A stretch of 64,000 nt of DNA from Bombyx mori (taxonomy: Eukaryota; Arthropoda; Insecta; Lepidoptera; Bombycidae), in the NCBI RefSeq assembly GCF_030269925.1, contig NC_085119.1, positions 8,035,001 to 8,099,000 of the forward strand, written 5' to 3'. Within the stretch, counting starts at the first letter, position 1, and the number at the start of each line of letters is the position of its first letter. Of the stretch, positions 43,920-54,910 are shown piece after piece. The notes under the pieces are model-generated. The model did not search any database, was not told the DNA's origin, and saw only the letters and a program-made list of their open reading frames with translations. The position numbers and the translations under genes are program-made.

Positions 43920-44332
43920 TATACATGAGCAAAGAAACATTAACCGTAGGTTTGGTCCGTAAGCTCAAAGTCGCTCAGCGTGCTATGGAAAGGTGTATGC
44001 TCGGAGTTTCTTTGATGGATCGAGTCAGAAATGATGAAATTCGTCAAAGAACCAAAGTAACCAACATAGTCCTAAAGGTTAGCAAGCTGAAGTGGCAATG
44101 GGCCGGACATACGTGTCGCAGAACCGATGGCCGATGGAGCAGACGTGTTCTGGACTGGAGACCGCGTACCGGTAAACGCAGCGTTGGGCGTCCCCCTGCC
44201 CGTTGGACCGATGACTTGCGGCGATATGCTGGGAGAGATTGGATGCGGAAGGCGGAGGATCGTTCATTGTGGCGGACTATGGGAGAGGCCTACATCCAGC
44301 AGTGGAGAGATACAGGCTGATGATGATGAGTA
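43920..44332 (+). mobile_element. RTE-type LINE, 3' end with open C-terminal frame
   Basis: Codes, without a stop from 43925 to 44320, for the C-terminus of an RTE/BovB-like ORF2: KLKVAQRAMERCMLG, GVSLMDRVRNDEIRQRT, WQWAGHTCRRTDGRW, GRPPARWTDDLRRYAG and DRSLWRTMGEAYIQQW, followed at once by TGATGATGATGAG, the short-repeat 3' end of RTE. All catalytic parts are missing through 5' truncation. The same region, split by an insertion, is at 50505. Confidence 0.85.
43925..44320 (+). pseudogene. RTE ORF2 C-terminal fragment (131 codons)
   Basis: Open frame starting at an incidental ATG; the true protein would extend about 800 or more residues upstream with endonuclease and reverse transcriptase. 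Not expected to make a functional product. Frame integrity suggests a young truncated insertion. Confidence 0.8.
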
Positions 44333-44558
44333 AAGAAATATACTAATAATATAAATATAAAATTTGAGTATATACTCAATGTAGACTTACAAAACAGTAC
44401 GTCACATGCAATAAATATCTTTTTTAATAACCATTGTCATATATATTTGAGCATCTACAATAAAAAAAACATTGATTATATAATTTTTTTTTTATTGCCT
44501 TTGTAGGCAGACGAGCATACGGTCCACCTGATGGTGAGTGGTTACCGTCGCCCATGGA

Positions 44559-44950
44559 CTTCAGCAATGCCAGGGGAGAGCCAAGCCGCTGCCTACAACT
44601 TAATACTCTCCACAAGCCCCGTTTGAAGAAGGACATGTCATAGCGCTCGGGAAACACCGTGGAGGGGAGCTCATTCCATAGCCGGATGGTACGTGGCAAA
44701 AAAGACCTCTGGAAACGCACTGTGGATGACCGCAGTGGCTCCAGGTAGTATGGATGAACTCTACTCCGGTGGCGGACTCTATTCCTCAGAGCAGTCCCCA
44801 TGGAACATACGGTACAAAATACAGAGGGAACCGAAGTCCCTCCGCAGACCCAGAGGCTCCAAACGATCCGTGAGAATGGGATTATCGACAATCCGAACGG
44901 CCCTCCTCTGTATGGAGTCAAATGGAAGAAGCTGGTATTTGGAAGCCCCG
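44559..44950 (-). pseudogene. LINE ORF2, C-terminal part downstream of the SINE
   Basis: Continues the frame interrupted at 45413. Visible strings are SSTVRFQRSFLPRT, IRLWNELPSTVFP and ERYDMSFFKRGLW, the tail also found at 57694 and 60000. Compared with 60000-60503 about 50 bp around GPFGLSI-SVWS is rearranged or lost and one shift is present near 44800. Confidence 0.75.
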
Positions 44951-44958
44951 GCCCAGAG

Positions 44959-45413
44959 TTTTTATTTTATTTTATTTTTTTATTGCTTAGGTAGGTGGAC
45001 GAGCTCACAGCCCACCTGATGTTAAGTGGTTACTGGAACCCATAGACATCCACGACGTAAATGCGCCACCCACCTTGAGATATAAGTTCTAAGGTCTCAA
45101 GTATAGTTACAACGGCTGCCCCACCCTTCAAACCGAAACGCATTACTGCTTCACGGCAGAAATAGGCAGAGCGGTGGTACCTACCCGCGCGGACTCACAA
45201 GAGGTCCTACCACCAGTAATTACGCAAATTATAATTTTGCGGGTTTCATTTTTATTACACGATGTTATTCCTTCACCGTGGAAGTCAATCGTGAACATTT
45301 GTTGAGTACGTATTTCATTAGAAAAATTGGTACCCGCCTGCGGGATTCGAACACCGGTGCATCGCTCAACACGAATGCACCGGACGTCTTATCCCTTAGG
45401 CCACAATGACTTC
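44959..45413 (-). mobile_element. Bm1 SINE, long form, inserted in a LINE
   Basis: AT-rich tail at 44959-44982, full body and tRNA-like head (GGGATTCGAACACCG near 45342; TAGGCCACAATGACTTC at the end). The LINE reads CGGCCCAGAG on one side and ATGGGAGCAGTACTCC on the other; in the uninterrupted copy at 60448 these strings are adjacent, which fixes the insertion point. Confidence 0.92.
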
Positions 45414-46274
45414 AATATGGGAGCAGTACTCCACGCGAGGCCGGACTTGTGCTTTATAAAGCAAAAGCCTTTGTCCAGGCGTGAAGTACCGCTTCGCTCT
45501 GTTGAGGACTCCCAGCATTTTTGACCCCAACTTGGCTTTGCCTTCCAAATGATTCCGAAACTGGACATCGCTCGAAATGTCGACCCCAAGTATCCCAATA
45601 CTCTCGGAATGTTGCAGGGATACTCCTTGAAATTGCGGCGCCATGACAAAGGGGTCCTTCTTCGCAGTGAACGCGCAAACTTGTGTCTTTAACGGGTTGA
45701 ATTGAACCAAATTCAATTCACCCCATTTGGAGACTCGCCCCAGAGAGTTCTCCACTTCAGACACAAGTTTTGATCGTCTCTCTTGCACCACGCTACGAGA
45801 GAGACTCTGATGGCCGATATATCGTGCATCCCCCGTGCTGTCATCCGCATAGCAATGCATGCCATCAATAGACAGCATGTCATTGATATACAGGATAAAA
45901 AACGTGGGGCAGAGCACCGAACCTTGTGGAACGCCAGCATTAATGGTCATGGTATCAGAACAGTAACCGTCTACAATGACCGTGATGCTCCGCCCATCCA
46001 AAAAGCTAGCGATCCACTTGCAGAGACTCTCGGGGATTCCGTAAGATGGTAGCTTCGACAGAAGTGCCCCATGCCAGACCCCGTCGAAGGCCTTCGCGAT
46101 ATCAAGGCTCACAGCAAGAGCCTCGCCCTTGCTCTCCAAGGCTTCAGCCCACCTGTAACTAAGGTATACAAGAAGATCGCCAGCTGAGCGACCGTGACGG
46201 AAACCGTACTGTCGGTCACTGATCAGGTGGCGATCTTCAAGATACTTCAGGAGTTGTATATTTATTCACTCCAT
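45396..46274 (-). pseudogene. LINE ORF2, reverse transcriptase core
   Basis: Open from about 46274 down to the SINE. Motifs on the - strand: LDIAKAFDGVWHGALL, INAGVPQGSVLCPTF, catalytic YADD in MHCYADDST, FNPLKTQVCAF, ESIGILGVDIS and LLLYKAQVRPRVEYCSH, after which the SINE interrupts the frame. YADD rather than FADD fits CR1/Jockey-related clades. An in-frame TGA near 46274 and a shift near 46305 separate it from the upstream part. Confidence 0.85.
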
Positions 46275-46304
46275 CACCTTGGAAAGCAAGGAAGTTATCG
46301 CGAT

Positions 46305-47092
46305 AGGCCTATAACGTCACCCTTCTTGGGGATAGGGTGGACATGGGCGGTCTTCCATGAAGACGGAACCCTGTTAGCGCAATAAGAGAGGCGATACAAA
46401 CGCGTTAGCGCAGGCGTCAGCTCAGGGGCACACGTTTTTAGAACCACCGCAGGGATGCCGTCTGGCCCACTCGACTTATGGACGTCCAGGAGTCGGAGTT
46501 GCCGCCTGACTGCACACTGCGTAAAGCAGATATCCGGCAGGGAATTATCACACCGGGGGATGTTCGGTGGTGTGGCGCCCCCGTCGTCCACAGTCGAGTT
46601 CGAGGCGAAGAGTTTGACCAGAAGGTCAGCCTTCTCTTTCGCACTATGGGCCAGACTGTCATCGGACTTGCGTAGTGGTGGGAGACTAGACCTGCAAAAG
46701 TTTCCTTCTGCAGCTTTGGCGAGCGACCAAAAAGCACGGCTCCCAGAAGGATAGCTCTTCAGTCGCTCGCCAATTCTAGCAACGTGCTCCGATTTCGCCC
46801 TGGCAATAGCCTTCTTGTAGGACCTGGAAGCGGCGTTATATTTCCGCCTTTCCTCTGAGATGTTAGGATCCCGACGTCTTCTGGCATCATCCCATGCAAC
46901 GTATGCGGACCGCTTGAGGTGTGCAGCATCCCTGCTGGCATTGTTATACCAGGGTCTGCTGCGACCCCCAACTGGCACTTTAGAGGAGGGGATAAACAAT
47001 TCCATCCCCTGGAGCACCACGTCTTTAAGACGGTCCGCACAGACGTCAGGATCAGCAGAGGAAAAGCAGAACCGCCCCCATGGGTAGGGTAA
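46305..47092 (-). pseudogene. LINE ORF2, linker and start of reverse transcriptase
   Basis: Open from the truncated 5' end: DPDVCADRLKDVVLQGMELF, RPWYNNASRDAAHLKRSAY, KAIARAKSEHVARIGERLK and SSGPDGIPAVVLKTCAPEL, up to HVHPIPKKGD, where the frame is lost by a short deletion. The endonuclease domain expected upstream is absent. Confidence 0.82.
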
Positions 47093-47703
47093 ATAATAAG
47101 CATGCTTATTTAACTATTTGTAGTATTTATAATTCTTAATAATTTTAATTTGCCATCACTCGAAGTGCCTACTGCTGTACGTTTCCTCCTAATACTTTGC
47201 TTTGACTATTGAAAGCAAGCATTGCTGAAATTTCAAAAACACATACAGAAATAAAATGGCCTACATATTATCTAAAAAAAGTTTTCGTTAAAACAAAAGC
47301 TTACGCTGAATAAATTATGTACCTATAATACTATAGCTGCCAGAAATGAATTATTAAAATGGTTCGAGGACAATTCATTGCTACTTAACTTATCCTTCGC
47401 TACTTTAAGTCCGGGAATATTTAGAAGAGTAATATTATAAATCAGAACATAAGTGGTCTCACTCAATTGAGAAGGTGTACTTGAGAAAATTACGGGAGGC
47501 GGCCTTATCCACTTCAGCTGCCACTTTCACAGGTTTGAACTCAAATTATTATCTGCATTGCTTTTATAGATAAATTATGTTTCATTCTTGAAATCTTTTG
47601 AAGAATAATAAGTAAAATTGAATGATTACGGTCAATATGGGTTTCTACAGCTTACTCATGGTGCGTTCTAATTTAATATGTAGAACTAAATATTGAGTCG
47701 TAA
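47093..47703. other. AT-rich unique DNA
   Basis: No feature supported. Confidence 0.45.
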
Positions 47704-47996
47704 TCTATATATTATATAAAAATGAATTGCTGTTCGTTAGTCTCGCTAAAACTCGAGAACGGCTGGACCGCTGTGGCTAATTTTGGTCTTAAATTATTTG
47801 TAGAAGTCCAGAGAATGTTTAAAAGTTAGATAAATATGAAAGTGCTGGGAAATAAATAAAAATAACCAAATTGATTTTCCTTTGATGTGTCTCCTGTCGG
47901 ACGGATTCCTTTCGTTTCTGTTAAGTTTATTTTATACAAAACTTAGGTCTTTTATTTATCAATTGAGGCACTACGAAGTCTGCCGGGTCAACTAGT
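47704..47996 (+). mobile_element. Helitron family H1, copy 2
   Basis: TCTATATATTATATAAAAATG to TGCCGGGTCAACTAGT. Typical TC and CTAG ends flanked by A and T. Confidence 0.85.
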
Positions 47997-48133
47997 ATAA
48001 TATATATTACAAGTGTCGACCTCACGTCTCAGGGCGAGTACCGCATCTATTTATGTAAAGAATGATTTTTGGATCATGAACGGAATCAGTCTATCGTTAA
48101 CAAAAAGAAATTGGTATATTTTTAGTGAAAGTA

Positions 48134-48562
48134 TCTATACTTTAATATTATAAAGCTGAATAGTTTGTTTGTTTGAATGCGCTAATCTCAGGAACTACCG
48201 GTCCGATTTCGAAAATTCTTTCAGTGTTAGATAGCCCATTTATCGTGAAAGACTATAAACTATATAACATCACGCTAAGACTAATACAAGCGGAGCACCA
48301 ATAAATAATGTTTCAAAATTGTTTTTTTTTTTTACTTTTGAGAGCTTCCGCTGCGTGCGCTGCAGAAACGCTTAAAGTTTCGCTAAAATAATGCATTATA
48401 GAATTGTTCCCCTTTAAAAGATCTAAAAAAAACCCGGGACGGCATATGTCTATATGTTAAAGCTGGCTCACTATAACAGTTTTTATGCTAACCAAATTTG
48501 TTCTAAAATATAGCATTATTTGTGAACTATTCCACGCGGACGAAGTCGCGGGCAAAAGCTAG
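48134..48562 (+). mobile_element. Helitron, non-autonomous, different family
   Basis: TCTATACTTTAATATTATAAAG start and GGGCAAAAGCTAG end, preceded by the hairpin-forming GCGGACGAAGTCGCGG. About 430 bp, no protein. Lies only about 140 bp right of an H1 Helitron. Confidence 0.82.
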
Positions 48563-49537
48563 TCTTATAATATAACATAATTAGATTCGATATAGAGTGA
48601 AAAACATATTGGTTGGTTTGGAACCCCAGAAATTATGAGATTGACGTTTCAGTGGTATTGTATCAAATGCTTCTTTACGCTTCAAACGCAAAAATTATTA
48701 GAGTTTGAAGTAGATAGAAACATAATATATGATAGAAACATTACTTATGTGGCACGAAACGCCCGTGCATCGGTAATAATTAATTACAATCATCGAAGAA
48801 GAATCGCGGGAACAGCAGAACCCGGAAGGCAGCGCGGTATCCGTGATAATTATTCAAATTGCTCCCTTTATTTTTACTCAGATGTTATAATAAAAATTTA
48901 ATTTCGCGTAATTTAATTCTTATCTTCTCGAGCAAGACCATATCTCGGAAGAAAATTCGTAAATTATTCATGAGGAAAGTTTTAACAGGGGACATGATTT
49001 TAAAACCGACATTTGTAAGCCCCGCCGGCCAATGACTTTGTGGATTCAAACGCTCAATTATCTAGAAAAATACGTATTAAATTTTATGAAATGTCAAAGG
49101 TTTTTTTGAAATTTTACTCCCAATTGGCGGCGTTTGATTTTTAAGAATTTTATTTTTATTTTCATTGTTATTTTTGTCTTATCTTATCTAATTATTATTA
49201 TTATTATCTTACTAATCTTATTTATTTTTTATCTTATTGTTATTTTATTTTCGCCATACAAAAAACACTGGAAACTTTTGTAAAAATAAGAAAGCTTAAT
49301 AGCAATCGTAATAATAGACACTCACTGCTGACCACTCTAATTTTTTACCCACAAGTACGCGTGTGTCTTGGAATTCAGCCACCTCGTGACGGAGTGTCGC
49401 GCTCCCAACCCGCGCTAGGTCTATTTACGGTGGTATAAGCTAGCACCATTTAGGCAAATCTCAAAGACCGACCGACGTCCAACAGATAAAGTTATGATTG
49501 AGCTGATGTACATCCAAATACTTCGACTCACTTTTAA
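48563..49537. other. AT-rich unique DNA
   Basis: Holds T/A-rich simple sequence with (TTA)n at about 49190-49210. No gene supported. Confidence 0.45.
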
Positions 49538-49852
49538 CACGTCACTACGGATCCTCCCGATCCATTAACGATGCTTTTAGGTACCTCAAGCACCGGTCAC
49601 CGTACTCGCCGAGCCCGTCGCTTGCGACGAAGAGCTCGACGACTAAATTAACCCATAGACATAGCCCACTGAGTTTCTCGCCGGATCTTCTCAGTGGGTC
49701 GCGTTTCCGATGCGGCGGTAGATACTGCGAAGCACTACCCTTGCTACTACCAGTGCTAGCAACACTCCAGTTTGAGCCCCGTGAGCTCACCTACATGTCA
49801 AGGAGAAGCTGAAATAGCCTCTCAAGGCTATCAGCAAAGGTAGGAAAAAAAA
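49538..49852 (+). mobile_element. Jockey-type LINE, 5'-truncated copy of the 29443 family
   Basis: Aligns from the last 40 codons of ORF2 (CACGTCACTACGGATCCTCC) through the 3' UTR to an A run at 49845-49852. The hairpin stems CCCACTGAG (49665-49673) and CTCAGTGGG (49690-49698) are unchanged. Confidence 0.9.
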
Positions 49853-50504
49853 CTCACCTCTGCTGTTTCGACTCTATTATACTTCGAAAAGGGATAGCTA
49901 ATAAGGGAACCTTGAACCCAGTATACCCCATTCACCGCCTCCAATGCATGACCTCCATTTGCCCTAACAATCTCAATGTTTAAAATTAACGCAACATATT
50001 ATTATAAAATAGACTCCAATACTTCAAACATACCTTTTATAATATTTATAGCACTTTTATAGAAAGGATACTAGAAACAATGAGTGAATGTACCAAATTC
50101 AGTAACTCATTTATATATGTGGTTATAAACTACTTCCACTCGACAAAAACGTTGTTCTCAACTTCGCAAATTGATGGAGCAGCTTAAGAAAACAAACAAG
50201 TTCATTGGATAGTCATCGTTAACATTTATATATACACTGTTCTTCAAACACGATGCTCGGAATAAGCTCGGAGCCGGCGTAGAGTTAAAAAGTTAGTTTG
50301 CAGTAAATATCACACAGCTTGAATTCAAGTTAAAAATGTTGAAAGGTATTGTTTCCCTCAAAAATGAAAAATAAATGTTTCTTTACAATTTTACGAAATT
50401 TTAAAAACTTAAGTAATGCTAACGATAGTTTTAAAATATAAGTAAAGTAGAAAAGAAAAATTTAAAAATATATAAAATTTTATGATGAGGAAGTTAGAAC
50501 TCTT
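49853..50504. other. AT-rich unique DNA
   Basis: No feature supported. Confidence 0.45.
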
Positions 50505-51190
50505 CGTCATCATCATCAGCCTGTATCTCTCCACTGCTGGATGTAGGCCTCTCCCATAGTCCGCCACAATGAACGATCCTCCGCCTTCCGCATCCAATCT
50601 CTCCCAGCATATCACCGCAAGTCATCGGTCCAACGGGCAGGGGGACGCCCAACCGACCTGAGGGGGTGAGGCCGCGCGGCGCGCTACCAGCACTCTAGCG
50701 CGCTGCCGTGGAGTGAATAGAGCGACCGGTCGACGGTGTATCGCGTCCCGACCCGGCAGGCTGGTTCTGGTCCAGCGGGGTATTCCGGGACACCAGCGGC
50801 ACCGTCTGGGCGGCCCGACGGGCTGCCGTACCGAGACGGCCGACGTTTCAGAGCCTTCGATTCGCCTCGAAGGCTCCGTCGGCTGGGCGTCCTTGGGGTG
50901 AGCCGCGCCGTCTGGTTGTAGTGTTGACCGCGGTAGCCCCCCTACCTCATCCGGGTTCTGACCTCGGAGGGGATCGGATGTCGGGTGTAAGAGTGCAGGG
51001 GAGTCGTTTAGAGGTGGGTCCTAAAATCCTTGGGCCCGCGGTCTGCTCACAACACCATGCAGATCGTTGAGTCTCACATACCCCGCGCGCCCCTTTTGCG
51101 CGGGGACCTCGTAGGAGGTTCGGCCGTCTACCCGAAAAAAAAAAAAAAAAAAGGGGGGACGCCCAACGCTGCGCTTACCGGTACGCGGTC
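50505..51190 (-). mobile_element. RTE-type LINE 3' end, split by a GC-rich retroposon
   Basis: - strand; the + strand begins CATCATCATCAGCCTGTATCTC and CCACTGCTGGATGTAGGCC, the reverse complement of 44280-44330. The frame stops at GGGGGACGCCCAAC (50640-50653), is interrupted for about 500 bp and resumes at 51154 with the same 14 bases and GCTGCGCTTACCGGTACGCGG. Beyond about 51190 it no longer matches the 43920 copy. Confidence 0.85.
50654..51153 (+). mobile_element. Unidentified GC-rich retroposon with poly(A) and 14-bp duplication
   Basis: About 500 bp, strongly GC-rich, from CGACCTGAGGGGGTGAGGCC to TCTACCCG followed by 18 A (51135-51152). Flanked by the exact duplication GGGGGACGCCCAAC (50640-50653, 51154-51167), so it was inserted by target-primed reverse transcription. 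Has a perfect 10-bp hairpin (GAGCCTTCGA 50851-50860, TCGAAGGCTC 50867-50876) and an 8-bp one near the end (CCCCGCGC 51081-51088, GCGCGGGG 51098-51105). No frame that I recognise. An A-box-like TGGTCCAGCGGG lies at 50768 but lacks a convincing B box. May be a truncated R1-type LINE end, a new SINE or a retrocopy of a structured RNA. Confidence 0.8.
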
Positions 51191-51944
51191 TCGCGACGCG
51201 ACGGCGATAACGCGGACCGCATTCTCCGACGCGTCGTCCCATCTTCCTGGTACCAACGCGCTAGAGTGACGGTAGCATGCGGCAATATATTTCATAAAAC
51301 TACTTATTTCTTATTATTGACAACCGTGCTTTGCGAACTATGTTTTAGTGAACACCTTTTAAAATATTTTTCATCAAAAAATATTTTTTTATTTCCATTT
51401 TGTTATGCTACACACCATATAGGATGCCCGATTATTTAAAAAATAGCTCTTGTACAATTCGCTGAAAATTAGGGAGAAACAATTTAGTTTTCATTTTTTA
51501 CCATTTACAATTCGCGTACTGTTCTCTCATTACGTTTCAGAATTACACACAAGCACAATCGGGCGTAATTATTCATTCTCACTAAATATTTCATGTAATA
51601 CGTAATCACACGAATCGGGCACGGTTCATATGTATTCTAATTTACATGCAAATGTGCTCATGTGTCAATGCCTATTGAAGTGACTCACGGCGTCAATGGA
51701 AGACTAATTTGAGCAGAGCAATCTAATTTCTATTAATTATGCTGCTTAATTAGAACATGCTCACTGTGCACTGCGATCTAAATATTAGAAGTGGACACAG
51801 AATCGTTCATAATATAACTATCGATATGGAAGCATAAGGATTACTCGATTTATGTAATATTAAGATAGACTAGTTAAATCTTCGTAACAAAATTAAATAT
51901 TTTTTTATAATCTTTTTTTTGTCTATCTATTGCTAGTAACCTCG
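51191..51944. other. Short GC-rich flank, then AT-rich unique DNA
   Basis: 51191-51280 stays GC-rich (GCGACGCGACGGCG) and could be a diverged upstream part of the RTE copy; the remainder is AT-rich without features. Confidence 0.4.
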
Positions 51945-52075
51945 AGGAGTTATGCTAGCTTCACCAATCAATGTAGGCGAGCTCGTGGGGCTCAGCCTAA
52001 AAGAATTTGCCAACGTCTATCCTAGCAAGAGGCGTGCTTCATCAAATCTAGCACCGGTTCACAATCGCTAATCTG
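51945..52075 (-). mobile_element. Jockey-type LINE 3' UTR remnant
   Basis: GGCGAGCTCGTGGGGCTCAGCC, TGCCAACGTCTATCCTAGC and AAGAGGCGTGCTTCATC follow the reverse complement of the 32530-32620 region; older than 49538. Confidence 0.65.
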
Positions 52076-52104
52076 CAAATTAATATGAACTGAATACTTC
52101 TTTT

Positions 52105-52295
52105 TCTCCACCTTATCTTACTAGTTGGGGTCGGCACAGCTAATTTTTCTCTTCCATTCTCTTCTATCAGCCGTCATCTCAACACTCACTCCTCTCTCTG
52201 TCTCATATCATCATTCACACACTCCATCCATGTCTTCTTCGGTCGACCTCTTCCCTCTCTACCTTGCACTACCATTTCCATACATCTCCTGAACT
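52105..52295 (-). mobile_element. RTE-like LINE, C-terminal remnant
   Basis: The - strand reads GREGRGRPKKTWMECVNDDM and, after stops, LIEENGREK, AVPTPTSKIRW: the end of an RTE-like ORF2. A weaker copy lies at 38133. Confidence 0.65.
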
Positions 52296-54346
52296 GAATT
52301 ACGAAAAGAAATTCTATTTTAGATTATTTTTCATGTAGGTACACTAGAAAAAAGACATGTCAAACTACTCTGAATTAACAGTCACAACAGCATTTACGAG
52401 TATAAGCTTTTATATTTTATTAAAATAAAAATGTAGTTTAAAAACAAATCACACGCTTTAATTGTAAATCAAATAAAAAATTTAAAAAAACTATTTTATT
52501 TATCCCGGTGGTCAATATTTTATGCCAAAATATAAATATATTTTGCCATCGGCCCTTCATATGTGTGCAGTTTTGATACTGGAAAAAAAAAGCTAATAAA
52601 AGAGTTAAAAATACATGACCTTTACCGTGATAACTCTAGTATCCGAACAAAAATAATCATTATTTTCTTTATATTTGCTTGCCAATCACCTCTTATAAAT
52701 ATGTATTATTAGCAGACATTAGTTACTACAAGTCGAACATTAAGAACAGAAATCTCTCGCAAATCAATTTCCATTGTTATTATTGGCGAACGTTCATCTT
52801 AGTTTATTTTAAGTTGATAATGCCGAGCAATTTGTAACTTCAGTAAGAATAAACAACAAATTAATTGTTTAAGAATCTTCCGTCTTGCAGGAAAGTTATG
52901 TTTCCAGGGAAGTTTTATCGTTACATAAACATTTTCGAATATCAGCTGTGTTACGAGTAACTGTGTTTTCTATTTATGCAAGTATCCGTGAGCTTTATGT
53001 AGCTCGAAAAACATTAACTTCACGATGTAAACAGTTTAAGTTTATCCCAAATTTAGTTAGTTCCCAGTTTGTAACTATGATGCTGTTAAGTTTTATTGGC
53101 GCTCATTTTCTGCTGTGGGCCTTTACCTGCATCAATTTATTTAGAGTTGTTCTGTGATGACGTATTAAAGTGCTTTGTTCTAACTTTGTACAAGCTAAAG
53201 TTAAAAAAGGTAAATGAAGGAATAAATAGGAGATATTTCAATAAATCAATCAACAGACTTATTTTACTTGCATTTATACACTGAGCCTAATTGGATTATG
53301 GAAAAAATGTTAAATAAATATTACACGTTTTCGTCTTAGAAATGAAACAGTTTAATTTTAAAAGAGCCTATGCTAAGAAGAGCAGTTCTTAGAAAGCAAA
53401 GTGCTGCTAGCAAACTTACGAATCTAGAAACAAAATCAAATGGTATAATCCGATTGCTCCATCCGAGAAATCACTCGATAAGTCGATAGTAAATGTCGAA
53501 CTACTATAGCGAATGGCAAAGCAAACGGACGATTGGATTCGAAACAAAGCTAACGAACCATCGAATCATGTAAACAGGAGCGAAGACGGCCGTCTTGTTT
53601 ACCTAAAGAGCCTTTGCTTCATTAGGATCCAATTTACTGTCAACAAATTAATCCCTTTTCATTACTATTGTATAGCTACATTGATTCTTTAATCATTTTG
53701 TTGGTAATCCTGACGTTTGTAATATGGGCTCGAGACTTGATTCGAGAACAGACTGTCTTCGCGTATGTGTGTTTGCTGGAATCCACAAAGTAAATGCTAA
53801 GTTGAGGAACTAAAATAGAAAATAGATAGTGCACACAAAAGAAATAATAATAAAACGTCTACAGTCTAATCACAAAAGTAAAATAATACAATAGATTTAC
53901 TTCAAACACGAATCGAGATTTTATTCATTCCCTTGACTTCGAGTTTCGTGATCAAATAGCTAATCAAACGATAAATATTGTTATCCAAGCTGAACAAATT
54001 CAAATAAGACGAGAACAAAACGATTTCTATACAGGGTTAATAAAGGAAATCATTGAATAGCCAGTTCAAAACAGCAAACGGCTAAACGGAGCCGAATGCA
54101 TCACAATAGAGAACTTTTCCATTGTTGATTTTAAATTAATTGCTTCGCTCACAATTTATAAACAAGTCGTCGAATATCCGCCTACAAAGTGATCCCGATA
54201 AAAGCTTACTTCCAAACATCCTTTTTTTCTATAGGAAAACTTTCAATTACAATCCACTCGTAGGTAGTACTGTATTTTGCCCATTGTCGAGGTAGCTGTC
54301 ACAGAATAAAATAATTATAATAGCCTTTTTATTCCTAAATATAGGG
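52296..54346. other. AT-rich unique DNA
   Basis: No gene supported. A 90-codon frame at 52885 follows a TCTTGCAG acceptor-like string at 52883-52890 but has no donor or codon bias. Confidence 0.4.
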
Positions 54347-54910
54347 TTACAAGAGGTGCCTTTTGGCATAGGCCTCCTCCAATTCCTTCCAATGGGTCTT
54401 ATCCCTTGCTACTCTCTGCCAGAATGGTCCCGCCGTCTGTTTCAAGTCATCTTCCCATCTCCTGACTTGACGACCCCTACTTCATTTGCCATCTCTTGGT
54501 TGCCAGAGGGTGTCTTGCTTGCTCCATTTGTTAATGGGCTGGCGTAGCATATGTCCAGCCAATCTCCATTTTTGGACGTCTATCCGAGTGAGATTTTTTT
54601 TATTGCTTAGATTGGTGGGCGAGCTCACATCCTACCTGATGTTAAGTGGTTACTGGAGCCCATAGAGATCTACAACGTAAATGCACCACCCACCTTGAGA
54701 TATAAGTTCTAAGGTCTCAAGTATAGTTACAACGGCTGCCCCACCCTTCAAACCGAAACGCATTACTTCTTCACGGCCGAAATAGGCAGGGTGGTGGTAT
54801 CTACTCGTGCGGACTCACAAAAGGTCCTACCACCAGTAAAAAAGTCTGTGAATTTCGTTCTTGTTCTTATGTCTACGTTCCTGACTCTATCTTTGAATAA
54901 AATAACTCCA
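54347..54910 (-). mobile_element. RTE-type LINE C-terminus, split by a short Bm1
   Basis: Left part (54347-54593) on the - strand: TRIDVQKWRLAGHMLRQP, SRGRQVRRWEDDLKQTAG, DKTHWKELEEAYAKRHL. Right part (54844-54910) continues upstream: ILFKDRVRNVDIRTRTKFTD. Together this is the order of RTE ORF2, with the SINE between TD and TRIDV. One stop at about 54486 shows it is dead. Confidence 0.78.
54594..54843 (-). mobile_element. Bm1 SINE, short headless form, inserted in an RTE copy
   Basis: T run at 54594 to GGTCCTACCACCAGTAAAAAA. Well kept. Same short-form boundary; because it lies within a known coding order, its outer limits are independent of SINE alignment. Confidence 0.9.

Larger units (their letters stand above)
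44484..47092 (-). mobile_element. CR1/Jockey-like LINE, 5'-truncated, split by a Bm1
   Basis: About 2.6 kb on the - strand, including the inserted SINE at 44959-45413. From its 5' break at 47092 it encodes the linker and reverse transcriptase, then a C-terminal domain and the 3' end GGCGACGGTAACCACTCACC ... GCAATAAAAAAA. The endonuclease is cut off. Further copies of the tail lie at 20705, 57660, 59932 and 63423. Confidence 0.88.

Noticed and set aside
49526..49857. ACTCAC repeated near both ends of the 49538 LINE copy as target duplication
   Set aside because: Ten unexplained bases lie between the left copy and the LINE 5' end, and the match is only six bases.
52885..53157. 90-codon frame after an acceptor-like TCTTGCAG
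   Set aside because: No donor site, AT-rich codon use and hydrophobic C-terminus typical of random AT-rich translation.
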